Shown here: positions 23,083 through 35,102 of the stretch, in pieces
Layout: each line of letters opens with the position of its first letter
Position numbering within the stretch: the first letter of the stretch is position 1
NCBI RefSeq assembly: GCF_001949145.1
Contig: NW_019091362.1
Coordinates: forward strand, 11,443,948 to 11,507,947
DNA: 64,000 nt
Reading direction: 5' to 3'
Origin: Acanthaster planci
Lineage: Eukaryota; Echinodermata; Asteroidea; Valvatida; Acanthasteridae
The notes under the pieces: generated by a model
The model's input: only the letters and a program-made list of their open reading frames with translations
What the model was told of the DNA's origin: nothing
The model's database searches: none
Made by a program: the position numbers and the translations under genes

Positions 23083-26000
23083 CTGTGAAGAAATGAAATT
23101 ATTATAGGAAATGTATACTAAAGTGCTATAAGGGGTCAACCCATCCCTGTGGCTACGATTGGCTGTTGGTGAATAAGCCTTTTGAGAGATAAATTTGAGT
23201 AGAATCTGATGGTACACCGAGTTCTTTAAATTCATGTGAAGATAACAATTTGAATTCTCAATACTGAACTCACTAATGCTGTACCTTGTAATTTGAGGGC
23301 AAGCTTTTGCTTTATATAAGAGATGACTTGCACCAACACACTGTTTTCAGTGGTTAAGAAGAGCACAAAGGACCTAGTCTATTCCAGAGATGGTGGTTGC
23401 TGTGCAAAAGCTTGCACCGAATCAAGAAGTACGGTATAGCAACAGTGTGTTTAGTCTGGGAAATTCAAATTGTTACGTTTATGTGCAACCAGATAAAGCA
23501 GTGTACCAGATTTTATTCAAATTTAACTCGCACAAGGCTTATTACCACCACTGATCTCCCTTTACAAACGGACATGTTTCGCCAGTGTCGCCCAGTTTCC
23601 ATTACAAATTTCGAATTCCGACAATAACGAATTTCAATAACTCAGTTGCGTCTCTCCCCCCCCCCCACGGATGCTAATGCTCCTCGGGTGCCCCCCTTTT
23701 CGAAGCTCCGCGGAATATATACAGCTATATACAGCTGCACCTTATTTGCTTGTTGTTCCCCTCTTGAAAACAATGGGTGCACCCCTGGGTGCCTGCGGAC
23801 ATTTAATACCCTCCGATACGCCACTGTCAATGCTACGTTTTGAACAATCGCTTACTTTCCATAATATGTGGACCCGTCCAAGTGTGTCGCAACAATTTCC
23901 AAGCGTTGATAGACGTAGGAGGCTTCGTCGTCAAGTGGCACTATTTCTTGACTTGTCATTGAAGCTGTCTTCACCCCATTCATTACAGGGAAAATGAACT
24001 GCTCTGCAACTATACAGAGATGAAATGTTATGTTATGAAAAATAAATGATAAAAGAGGGGAAAAGGTGCAAGAAGGAAATCTTTGTTTTGATCTAGTGCA
24101 TCTGAAATTAAAAAAAATACAGTTTGACCCCTGAGCAATGTCACTGCCTATTTGGTTATTCAAACATTCAAAAATATATATAGTTTATGAAAATATTTAC
24201 GGGAAACTCACGTGTTTTCCCGATGATAGTTTGGCTGCCTGCCGGCATGAAAATAAAATCATCTTCGAAAATTCCCATGAGCCTATCGCCGTCATGTTGA
24301 ATAAAAGCATCAGTGTACTGAGCGGCCAAATCCTCTATCGTTTCCTGCACTGTATACCAAACAGGAGTGGTAAAAATGTATACTTTTAGACACTTTGGAG
24401 GCCGCTTTAGAAATTTTACCCAATACCCAATTCGTCAAATTAGTGGCCAAGAGTAAACCTGCCGCAGTCCATTTCAAGTGTGAAAAAATTAAGGACTTTC
24501 AAAAGTGTATTGTAATACCTACAGAGGATTATTCGATTATTAAATTTCATTCCTGAAAACCAAAACGAACTCGTAAACACGATACTTCTACTTGCCTTGC
24601 CTTGTAATTCTACATGCCTTCTGATTCTGAAATAGTATGCATTTAAATTCAACCGTGGAATCCTTTAGATGTAATCACTGAAGCCAGTAAGCAGTTTGCG
24701 GCAGCTTTTGCACTTTACATGTTCGGGAAAAAGACGTTATTAAACCATAAAATCTTTTAAAGGTTTTATTACAATTTCATAATTGTATGTCATGATAAAG
24801 TTCTAAACAGCACTTTATTTTCAACAGTGTCATTGAAAAATGCAGAGAGGCGACAGTGTTTGGATTCACTTTTTGGTCTTTCTCCTAGGCAGCCTTTCAC
24901 TGTCTTTTTCTTCGGATACTGTCTGTGTATTTATTTTAAGATTTATTGTCTTTTATTGCGTAACATGTTAAACCTTTTGTGTGTATTTCTTATCTCTATG
25001 TGTTCATACTTCATTAATTGCCTGAAGAAACTATCTTAAAAGAAAAAAAGAAGAAGAAATTTTACATATAGTTGAAAATGTATGTGTGATCATCATCAAA
25101 TACAAGTACATGAACCAAAGTCTTCATAAAATCTCAAGTGAGTCAAAACAGAGTTTATCAATACATAATCTTCTATCATGCATATGCACGAAAAGCATTT
25201 TGAAGAACTTTCCTGGGAATTCCTACGTTATGGGGACTCTTTCTTTAATTTTCATGGTTTGATTTTACTTGCTGACTTTACTGATTCCATGTAATGTCCA
25301 TAACAAAAAGAATAAATCCTCAAAAGAGGGAAACAACTGTATTATTACCATTTTATTAAATATTTGTAAACGAGTGAATTTTTTTCTTTGCACTGCTACA
25401 GCGTACATTTCTCAATCTATTTGAAATAGGAAAGTATCTAATCGAATTGGTAAAATATAAGTATGGCACTTATTTAATTTGGAAAATGAGGGACCGGACC
25501 ACATTCTTGATGTATTAGCAAATGTAATTTGATTCCTTTAGGTCCCTATAGGTAAGGACGGAAAATACATGTTAGCCTGCTCCTCGACAGTGAGTGAATG
25601 ATTTAACCAAGCAAAATAGATCAAAATATTTACAAAGCACTAACGAGAAATGAAGAGAGTTCTAATTAAATTAGCTTGATTTCTTTACAAATGTCCTAGA
25701 CAAGGACAGTTTCGATGTTTCTAACACGCTGCTTTACATCTCTCGCCCGAAAACTTTCGCAGGCTCTGTCATATTGGATTTAAGCAATTCTAAATAAATC
25801 CAAGTTTACACACTAATAAATTAAATAGATGCATCAAATAAACTGCATCTAGAAGTTGGAAAATACAACTATCGTGATCTTTTAAGTAACGTGAAAACAT
25901 GAAAAAAGTATTCATGAAGAAAGGATACAAGCAGTCGAACGAATCTTTAGATTAAAAATAACATGGACTTAAACATGACAATTACCTGTAGAGGCGAAGA

Positions 26001-26398
26001 CGGAAACTATTACCCTGGCATATTAGCCTGGTCTTCGGCATTGAGTGAATGATTTAAAGAAATCACAGACTGCCCGAAAACGTAACTGACGATGATAAGG
26101 CGGTCAATTAATTTGAATTTAAATAGCCTGAAAAGATCACAGACAAACAAAATAGGGATGAGAGGGAGGATAGTTTTATACTCGTCACATACGGTAAGAT
26201 AATGAGCCAGCTGAAGATATTCTCCCAACAACACATGACTTTTTGAATACATACTTTTGCAGTAATTATTTACACAAAATCAACTTCAAACTTGACTGCT
26301 TGAGTGAAACTGTACAAACCTCCGGCATCGGTGCAGAGGGGCAATGATACCAACGACAGAGCCAGCAGAAAGACACCCAGGCGGGCCGGAGGAGACAT
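23010..26398 (-). CDS. Secreted NTF2-like/SnoaL-fold protein (whole gene)
   Basis: Exons in coding order: 26320-26398, 24212-24349, 23856-24009, 23010-23082 (444 nt, 147 residues, phases consistent). A signal peptide is followed by one alpha+beta domain of the SnoaL/DUF4440 type: DAFIQHDGDRLMGIFEDDF in the first helix-strand part, GKT before exon 3, and IWKKHGNCYKIHLLIYNSN at the end, the usual WK...W/YK.H..I.N.N terminus. Relatives are small single-domain proteins that bind hydrophobic ligands or act as enzymes; no activity can be assigned. It lies between receptor copies on the same strand, and I see no functional link. Confidence 0.75.
23172..23543. mobile_element. Foldback MITE, copy 1
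   Basis: Long imperfect inverted arms: AATAAGCC...AAATTTGAGTAGAATCTG at the left and its inverted partner ending GGCTTATT at the right. The core is shared, in opposite orientation, with 36465-37067. It lies just upstream of exon 4 of the NTF2-like gene, within its last intron. Confidence 0.7.
23643..23826. mobile_element. hAT-like MITE, G-rich family
   Basis: Ends CAGTTGCGTCTCTCC and CTCCGATACGCCACTG are imperfect inverted repeats; the size is near that of the 190-bp element at 59466-59655. Target duplication is imperfect. Confidence 0.55.
23856..24009 (-). CDS. NTF2-like gene exon 3
   Basis: Acceptor CTGTATAG|TT, donor GGAAA|GTAAGC. Frame: AEQFIFPVMNGVKTASMTSQ, then LDDEASYVYQRLEI and DGSTYYGK, the central beta strands. 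A 184-bp MITE sits 29 bp past its donor. Confidence 0.85.
24212..24349 (-). CDS. NTF2-like gene exon 2
   Basis: Acceptor TATACAG|TG, donor AACAC|GTGAGT. Frame: QETIEDLAAQYTDAFIQHDG, then DRLMGIFEDDFIFMPAG and IIGKT: helix, then D-x-L-x-x-x-F-x-D-D, then P-x-G and GK, as in SnoaL-like proteins. Confidence 0.85.
24350..26319. other. Intron 1 of the NTF2-like gene
   Basis: Holds a possible 21-bp microexon (25986-26006, AATAG|...|GTAATT) and a direct repeat of about 45 bp (near 25565-25610 and 26020-26063, TTAGCCTG..GAGTGAATGATTTAA). No other gene seen. Confidence 0.5.
26320..26398 (-). CDS. NTF2-like gene exon 1: signal peptide
   Basis: MSPPARLGVFLLALSLVSLP then LCTDAG, phase-1 donor CGGAG|GTTTGT. 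The hydrophobic core and small residues before the end fit a cleavable signal. Joining to exon 2 gives TDAG-VQETIED. A 21-bp microexon at 25986-26006 could be inserted in frame. Confidence 0.65.
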
Positions 26399-27435
26399 GA
26401 TGAACTGGTAAAGTCGACAACTAAAAATTCGGACTAAAAAGACACGGAGGTCTGCGTGGCTGCAACTACATGCGTCAGGTCGGCGACTGCCAAACGGAAG
26501 AGACTGCGGCCCCTTAAACACAACCTGAGCACATATTGATGAACCTGTCGCGTGGTTATGAATTATCAATTTTTTTTTGGAAGGGGGGGGGGGTTATAAT
26601 AGGTGATGTATAACGGACAGCATGGGATGTATAAAAAATAACCTCCCCCAAAGAAATAACCCAAACTAAACAGTTTTTTCCAAAATAAGTGTTCCAAGCT
26701 TTTTGGGGTATTATATCAAATCTCTTATCTTTCAGAACGGAAGATTTATTCAAATATGACGTTGCGTTGCGGAGATATATTCAATTACAAAGCACATACA
26801 ACTAATTTTGTTTTCTATCCAATGGAAGTTTACCTTACAAGTGCATGCAGTTACTGAATCCAGTTCCTAGAGTATTGCACAAATCTAAATTTGAGGAAAC
26901 TAATGCTTGTTTCAGAAGGCAATGGTAATTCGTAACACTGAATAAGACTGTATTTGTAACACAAACAACTTCATGGATAAGCCCACATTGCCTTCATTGG
27001 AAAGCTTGAAAACAAACGGCATTTAGAGGAGTTTACATTGTAATTGCCGGTTTCTTGCACACCTTCTCAAATTTGTTAATTACTTTAGTGCATTTAGTGT
27101 TATCGCACTGCGACAGTGTACATTGCCAGATATATTGACATCAGAAATAAAAACAAAACAAAAAAGAAACAAGTTAATGCTCTAACTGGCGTGCGCCATA
27201 AAAGCAAATTGATATACTCAACAGGTGGTATAACAGATGGCATAGCATATATAACTAATGAAAACCCTAGAAGCATCCTAGGGTCATTGTTTATTTTCTC
27301 TCGAAATAAATGTCAGAAAGAGTTGTTTTGGCATCATAATTTTAAACGAAGGTTATTCTTAAAGAAAATAAAGACTTCATTTAATAGGACCCTGTCAGTT
27401 CAGTATTTTTATTATGTAGGCCGTTCTAATGATCC
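26399..27435. other. 5' flank of the NTF2-like gene; no other gene
   Basis: Contains a G-run (26582-26593) and AT-rich sequence. No promoter element can be assigned. Confidence 0.4.
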
Positions 27436-27537
27436 CAGTGGTGTATCCAGATGGGGGGGGGGCCCGCAGGGGGCAGCCCCCCACGGTCTCTGGTTTGAAA
27501 GAATACTTAATAGGTGAGTAGGAAAAGAAAGTAATCG
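27436..27537. mobile_element. Fragment of the G-rich MITE family
   Basis: Starts CAGTGGTGTATCCAG with a G-run and continues with GAATACTTAATAGGTGAG, which matches (inverted) the interior of the MITE at 6276-6559. The far end is not clear. Confidence 0.55.
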
Positions 27538-28034
27538 GTACAAGCATATTGAGTTAACAAAAACCAAAAAACCAAAGAAAACAACACCATGAAATAAAAG
27601 TCAGGATGTCGGGACGCGTGTGGCTCTTGATTTTTTCTCCATTGAGCATTGAGCACCGCAGAGTAAAATGCATACATTTTTGGCTGAAACGTCTCAGAAA
27701 AAAACGCGCTGCGCGAGATCTGTGTTCGATTTTTGCAAAAATTGTGTCACAATGACCGCAAAGAGTAACTCTAAAAACTCCTACAGCCTCAACTCCTGAA
27801 AAAATGTACTGGAGCGACATCAGACAAAAATGTCGGGGGGGGGGTGGTTCCGCCCTCGGCTCTTTCAGGGTTAAATGAAATTATTCGTTGTGTTTCAGCA
27901 TTTTGACAAGGCTTTAGTTCCTTTGTAACCATACTTGTCATTATTCTAAACCTTATCTTGGAAATGTCATTGCTAATGCATGAGAATTACCGGTAGCGTC
28001 GTCTGAAGAGCTTAGAAATCGGAATGCATTTTTA

Positions 28035-28120
28035 AGAATAAAAAAATCACCACCAACAACACAAACAAAACAAAATAAAAAAGAGAAATAAAGAAATACA
28101 TAAATAAATAAATTAATAAA
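28035..28120. repeat. A-rich low-complexity tract
   Basis: Runs of AAAAC, AAAT and AAATAA units; no coding content. Confidence 0.8.
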
Positions 28121-28129
28121 AGAGTCTTA

Positions 28130-30540
28130 AGTCAATAGCAGGGTAACACATGATTCAATATGTAAATACTCACATGCTGGTGGCCATGTACCCTCGAGTT
28201 TAATTTTGCAGTAAGAGTAATCCTTAATATGATTTATATAATTGGCTATATAATTTGATATGAACAATAAAAAAACGGTGTATTTTTGGTTGAACAGACC
28301 TTTGATCATGCGACTGGAATATTTTTTCTTACTAGTGCAAAGACTTCAGCTTTTGTCTAAATCTTATGTGTGTCCTATTTTGGAACATTGGCCACTCACA
28401 ATGAACGTCGAGCACTTCATGTTTAGAAAACTGACTCGTCGTGAGGTTTTAGATGAACAAACATTATTCTCTTCTTCGTTTGTGTTTTTATGGTTTTGGC
28501 CCCATGATTCGTCACTTTAAGGTTTTTTCCATGCATGCACGTGCCCTTCAAGCCTTTAATGAAAGCTTTGTACATAGGCATGAATTTATTCGCTCATAAT
28601 GGCTGGCGTTTCCTCATTGATCGAAACAATAAACACGTTGATGGACAGTATTCCACATATCTACCTAATAGTTTAACAAAAACGATAGTGTATGTTGCCA
28701 TGTTTAAGATTCTCAAAAATTTCAGATTCAATACTTTGAAATGCTGCGGAACCTTGTGAAACGCATGACTAAATGTTTGAAATAGTCATTCAAGGCGTGA
28801 ATTCCAAACAAAATTAACCTTATCAGTAATTCAAAACGGTTTTTGAGGATTCATTCCACACAAAAGGAACCTCAGTAATTGAAAACGACTTATGATGATG
28901 TTTTTTTTTATACACAGGAACACTAAACAGAACACTGTCGGTAGATCTAAGCACACCCTGCTGCCATTAATTTAACAAGCAAATTTCCGATCCCACAGTT
29001 CCTTGTATGTCAACGTCTATAAGCAGTCATTGTTGATAGTGTTCATCTGGTATCCTATACAGTTGCTAGGTGTTTCACATAGCTAGTTGACGTACGCTTC
29101 TGTCAACACAACTGCCAGATGAAACAACTGTTTGTCCCGTTATATATCGATAAACCTGTCGGCTCAGAATGGAGCTAGGGTTCAGACAGTAATCAGTTTA
29201 GACGAGAAAACCATGGCACCACTTGCAAAAATGTAATACGTAGAAGTGCTTGTCATTTGGGGTCAGTAGAAGAACTAAAATAGTTTATCACTTTTTTAAT
29301 CCCACTCTGAGCAACTATCAGTAAACAGCCTTCCATCTGTAACATTGGAACTGTAAAATAAAAACAACTAAATAATATGAAAATTCATACTTGGCCGACT
29401 TCTAAAAAAAATACGAACCAAAACGTTTTCGAATTGAAAATACGAGTAACTTCTCTCCTAATATTCTTACTTTGTATCGCGGTAGAATGATCAAGTCTGG
29501 ATGAGATCGTCACGTATGCAAAAATTATCTGTTGCAATTTGAGATTCATGTTTACTTCATGTGCAAACAAAAGTGGTTGGGCGATATCAGGTTGATGACA
29601 TTGCAAAAATTTGACATACGCTTGAAAGCCTTTTGTGGAAAATAACATCTGTTATACAAACTTGGTGTGATCCATGTCGTAATTCTTTAGTCCTGGCTAC
29701 GAAGAGTGCACCATTTAGGCATTATCCTCTTACACATGAAGGCATCAACACAACGCATGCAAACACATCCCTACCCTAAAAAACCGAATTACATTGCACA
29801 TTTGCTACAGTATTTGGGACAGAGGGGAATTCCCCCTTCTTGTCATCTGCTGTGATGTGGGTCATTTTATAAATATGGGGTCCAAACGTGTGACATTTCT
29901 GTGTCCCTGTTGCATCTGACTTTTGTTATTTGACATGGAAGTATCACTGAAATTTATTTCAAACTGTAATTTGCATTAATTCATCACTATTGGAAATTAG
30001 AAAATGTGTTCTGAACTTACAAAATCACACGTCAGATGTGACAGGTACACACAAAAAATGGACCCATCATTTGTAGAATGACCTTTGTAGGAATCTTAGA
30101 ATATTCGTTCATATTGTCAGGGAAAGCAATGGGCACAACAGCCTGGGGCACCCAGCTTATGCATCACATTGGGGGCTTCCCCTCTGTTCCGTATTTGGCT
30201 GGGATAACATTGCACTTTCAGTATAATTGTTGTTCTCTACTTAGAAGCCAGTCGAGAGTGCGCCTTGAAGTTAAGGTCACGTGACAATAGACTGCATCAA
30301 CAATATGCCAATAACAGTTTGGTACCAGCAAACTTATATAGATGTACTCTAATCGCATTTGTACTTGTGCAGATAACGACCTTTATACTATATAGCATGA
30401 CCCTTGAATTTATGTCTCGTGAGTGCCATAACAAGAGCATTTGCTGCTATTTTTCAGCTATAATATGTTTTCATTTGTGCCATTCTGAAGACTATTAGTA
30501 AGTTATCCAGCAAGTCTCTTGACCCCTTGGAACAAAAAAA
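28130..30540. other. No gene seen
   Basis: AT-rich sequence with short unsupported frames on both strands; no exon with domain similarity or paired splice sites. Confidence 0.45.
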
Positions 30541-30544
30541 ATGT

Positions 30545-31158
30545 ATGTTGATGACGTGATTATAATGCCACGGAATTTTAAAAGCAACGGTCAAAAAAGT
30601 GTTCTAAAGGGACAATCTTTGTGAGACAATTCTAAAAACCATTAAAAAACCCTAATCGCCATGCTATCGTAACGTTGCATATATGAGCACTTTGAGACCA
30701 GGACTGATGTTCTTGGGAAGTCTCGAACTCATAAGTTGTATCCTCTTGAACTTAGTAGAGACGCAGAAAGTTATCATTGAGAAAAAAGACGGACAATAAG
30801 AGGGGAAATGAATTCCTACAAAAGAAATAGGTGGTGCGGGATTAACCCGACCACGTACAGATACTGACGCTGTTCAGTAATCTGTCGAATAAAAAACTAT
30901 TATGATCAACAGTTTTAGAGGGACTCCTTGCTGACTGTGTAAATAATTTATGACACAACTACGACCTGTATGATATGACAAGGAAATATGAGTAAAATTG
31001 ATGATTCACATGCTCAGCCTTGGACCTACGCTGTTAAAGAAAATCGACAGTAGTACATAAAAGGTATGGTATGAGTGTAACATTGCTAATTTCCAACCAT
31101 CTGTGTATCATCTCTTGGATAATGTGCCTGTTTCCTACGATGGGTCAAGGGTCATGAA
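30545..31158 (-). pseudogene. Duplicated 3' end of a receptor copy (copy B-like)
   Basis: The block aligns with 42780-43645, the 3' flank of copy B, through shared words such as CACGTGATTATAATGCC/CACGTCATTACAAGGCC, CTGTTCAGT.ATCTGT and CCTTGGACC.ACG. At its inner end the last codons and stop of copy B (MTLDPS, TAG) are kept as CATGACCCTTGACCCATCGTAG, but the rest of that exon (VDYAVPD) is missing. It is a truncated duplicate. Confidence 0.75.
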
Positions 31159-31230
31159 CGACTTTAAATAAACCCTTGGTTTTGCAGAATCCCGTTCCAC
31201 GAGCGATGTACATGTACATAGCTCTGAATG

Positions 31231-31252
31231 TGACGTCATGTACGTGACGTCA
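31231..31252. promoter_or_regulatory. Two CRE palindromes
   Basis: TGACGTCA occurs at 31231-31238 and 31245-31252, 14 bp apart, next to TACATGTACA. It is the full CREB/ATF site; function here is unproved. Confidence 0.3.
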
Positions 31253-31464
31253 TGAAAATTTGTGTGATTTTGTTTCGTGAGAATAATTAAAAATGTAATT
31301 GGTTAACCCACAAAAAATTGAAAAGAAATTGAAAGACATGCAGCCAGACAAGAATTTCATTTGTGTTTCAGAAATCTCAGGGATGTTGGCATGCACGCTA
31401 TTGGGCCCTGAACAGTGCTGATTTGACTCTGTTTTCAATGGGGCTTGAATTAGTGGACTGTACC

Positions 31465-31672
31465 CTGGTATTATACCTGACAGTCGCGATGCCCAAGTCG
31501 AACTCGGCCCCCGGCACTTGCGTGAAGGGCGTGCGTAGAGGTTTGCTGGACTTGTTCCGGGTCGCCGGCTAGTCCCAGCTGACTGGAACGGAGAACACCG
31601 GATCCATCGGATCGAAATTGGGTAAAGTCTTGCGCACGACTTCAGGACACTTGATCGTTGGGTTCTGGTTGT
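31465..31672 (-). pseudogene. Broken HYR exon of a third receptor copy
   Basis: After an ACAACAG acceptor the frame reads DNQNPTIKCPEVV, DPVFSVPVSWD, then an in-frame TAG at 31569-31571, then VPGAEFDLGIATVRY. Order and spacing match HYR exon 5 of copies A and B (CP, W, PG-x-x-F-x-LG-x-x-x-V-x-Y). The domain end (DESGN..C.F.V) is lost. With the 3' block at 30545-31158 it marks a decayed gene copy whose FN3 and membrane exons are gone. Confidence 0.8.
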
Positions 31673-34600
31673 CTGTTGTGAAAACAAACTTCACATTTAC
31701 TTGTAGCAAACTTTTACTAATATATAAAAATGATCGAGCTTAATTATTTCAAACTGATTTTTTTTCACCCGAAAAGAGACCCGTAGGTCAGGTTTTATGA
31801 CTTGAATATACATATAGAAAGGTAAGTTGAAAAGGCTCTTGTAATGTAAGGCCTACTGTGACTTTCAACTTCTCTGTAGCAGTAAAGGGAGAAACGTTTG
31901 CATTTGGTTTTTATGCTGAGGAAAATGTCTGTGTTTGCGAGCCAAAGTTTGATGTCATCCAGGCGAAACAGTAGTGTCTCCATATACCTCTGTGTAAACT
32001 AAAATGAATGACGCTTTAATAATTTTTTTCCATTGCACTGAATAAAAACATGCAGCCGCAATATCCATGTCCTTCAGTGGTGTTTGTGGTGTACTTTTAT
32101 TTTGTCCGAAGTCCTTTAAGTTTACTTTTTGTTTATTATTCTACCTCACTGCTTACCAGCCATGTAAACAAGACAACCGATTCCTGCTTTTAAGTATCGG
32201 TCTGCCGAACCTGTAGTTTTAATCCTTGGCTCAAGTTGACCTAAATCCTTGGCTCAATACGAGACCCGGAACCCCGCTACTCTTGAAACTTCTGACATTA
32301 ATTGAAATTTAGCAACCCACGTTGATCTGTCACCTACACCATGAGAAAAGACATCGCCACCAACAAATGGAAACAATCGCTGATAGATGTCCCACCTACC
32401 ATCTTTTGATGATTCCTAAATAAAACTGGTATAAATGGACTGACGTTAGAATCTTACAATGCTTGATTTGTATCTGACGTGTATAGGACATGTTGGACTC
32501 TGTGCGATGCGTGGCAACAGCGCCACCATGCGGCAGCTTCGGAATTCCTCATGTTACCGTCGCCTATCTGCCTGCTGTTGGCCTGTTTGTGTCCACCAAT
32601 TCTGAGGTAAATGTCTCTCTTCCTTGATTTTTAAATTTCATCTCAATTGTAGAGTTGATCTTCCAGGGGAGTATAGCAATTGTTGGACAACTTGTGCAGG
32701 GTATTAAGACACAGTGTAAGGGGTAATTAGGTCACATAGTTTTGTTACCAATACTTCATGTCGGTACTAGAACTAGCCAGCGCTGCAAAGCAGCACTAAG
32801 ATTGGACAGTCGCCAAAAAGTGTAACGCAACATGGCTGCTCATGGTGTAGGGCGCCGCTACTTTGGGCAAGGGAAAACTTTTGCCCAACCACAACACGTC
32901 CATGGAAAACATAAGCAAGCATGCGGTGCTCCATCATTAATGGCACCAAAATGTTGCAGTGAAATTCTATAAAACAGATCTGAAGAGAAATAGGACTGAT
33001 GAAGAGGTAAAGAACAACAGAAAACCAAAGCAAAACAGAAAATTTATTAAACTTGCATTTGCATAACTAACGGTTTTCTGCTTCAAGTGAAGGGACTGGG
33101 CTTGAGGAATATACTGATGGAAACAAACATGGATCCTATTTTTTAGAAAAAAGTTTATTTTGCCCCTCCCCTGGACCCCAAACTTGGCGGGGTAGGCTGC
33201 TGCTCAGTGAGATCTTGGGCCTACACAGTAACCACAGAACATGATGTGCCCTGCTTATTGTGTCACAACTATAAACCCCTATGATGAAGTGAAATAAACT
33301 TCAGTCATTTTTTACCACAGCCAGGCTGGCATACACAAAATCAATTCAATTAAAATCTGTCCTTGATACTCATGATATGGCTGGGGTAGAGTCTGCTCTG
33401 GCTGGAGAGACCTAAAAAGGAGGGTTAAACTTTCCCAGTATCTTCTGTACATTATCAATTACGTAAAATAGCAAATTATTTTATTTGTTCATTTCAGTTA
33501 TTATTTTCAAAATTTTTCACAAAATTTTAATGGTTAAAAATTCTCTCGAATGTCTACTCTCCCAATGCAACCAGTGCAACCTCCACAGGTGTTAACATGC
33601 CCAATGTAAGCGGCACATGCCTGTGGACTGAAAAAGTTACTGTTACACTGTTACACTGCACCCTGTGCAAAAACATGGGCACTCTCCAATCTTCGTGTTG
33701 GTTCGCAGCACTGTCTTTGCCTAACAGAACATCTGGCATTGCAATACATACATGTACATGTAGGTGTGTGCTGAATGCCTGCACCATGCAGATAATGAAA
33801 CCATTCCCAAAACAGATGGGTACTGAACATATTAACTACATGTATATCCTGTGTAACTTTAGCATGTCTCCCTGCTTTAGAAACCAAATTTACCTGTTTT
33901 TGGCGGAAAAAATTCACACTTACCGTAATTATCGGATTCAAAATGATCACTTTTAAGTTTGCATGCTGTTCAAAATGCCCTCTATAGCGCGTTGACTTAC
34001 TTACTCAATTATGGTCTTTGAAGCAGTTTCCCTGTCACTCATATATTTCATTTGTAAAGTTACTGTGCAGCTTTATAGTATTGACCCTAATGAATATTCA
34101 AACCAGTTGCAAGATTTAAAGAGATTCTCTTCATTTCCACCACATGTACCTAAGCAATATTCATGACCATGGTCAAGTTAAAAGTTGACCTGCTGTATAT
34201 ATGCAAAGGAAGCAGTTATGCGCTGTGTGCAATGCTTTACTGTACTGCGTGCTGGGTAGGCATACCATTTTTAACTTTTGGGGGGTTGCATGGTATATCT
34301 GAGGGGCGTGTTCGTATTCATGCATGCGCAGTACAGACCATAGAGTAATATCTTTGTAAACATGTTGTAATGAACTGATGAATTCATCGGCCGGCGCAGG
34401 AAAGTAATCATAACTTGATGGCTGACTTCATGGATAAATGTAAGTCATTGGATGAAACAAGGAATTGGTTTGAATTTTGGTACAGCATCATTGCCATGGA
34501 CTTACATGTACAGTGTGCAATATTGAAAAAATGAAAACAGTAAATATGCTACTGACTGTAAAATTTGTATGTCTTGCTAAATCATTTAAAAAGTTTGGAT

Positions 34601-35100
34601 TTATAAGCATACACACTTTAGTGTAACATAACCAAGCATGGTCCTACAAGGAGGCCTAGGCGTGCATATCATCCCGCTACGTACTGGTACCTCCCACTCT
34701 GTGTGCTTCCGTACTTGCAACTGTCTTCCCCTCCCCACCCCCCAAGCACTACTCTGGGTTGTTAGCTCCTGCCATCCCCATCAGCACCCTGCTACCTTAC
34801 CACAATTACAAATGTGGCACACATGTACACTAGTAACACAATTGTCATGAGGTTTCATGGTAAATTTGGCCTACATGCACCGTACCTAAGTTAATTAATA
34901 AGATTTTACAATCATATTGGATAGGATGCATCAGGATATGGATGCAAACATTACATCCATGTGCTGTTGAATAACATGAACATAAATGTGCAGTTAATGA
35001 AACATCTTGAATGAAAAATCTTAACCGTTAAATGGTTTGAACACTGGATGCACTGTAATTATACATTTTTCCACAATCATGCCCTTGTACATGTAGTAAA
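31673..35100. other. No gene supported
   Basis: Short frames only. At about 32500-32610 a GC-richer stretch has a Kozak-like GCCACCATGC and a possible donor (CTGAG|GTAAAT) on the plus strand, but the frame stops before the donor. Confidence 0.35.
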
Positions 35101-35102
35101 AT

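Noticed and set aside
27116-27517. 133-codon plus-strand open frame
   Set aside because: Low-complexity start and an end inside a MITE fragment; no recognisable family.
32500-32615. First exon of a plus-strand gene (Kozak-like ATG and donor)
   Set aside because: The frame stops (TGA) before the donor and no downstream exon was found.
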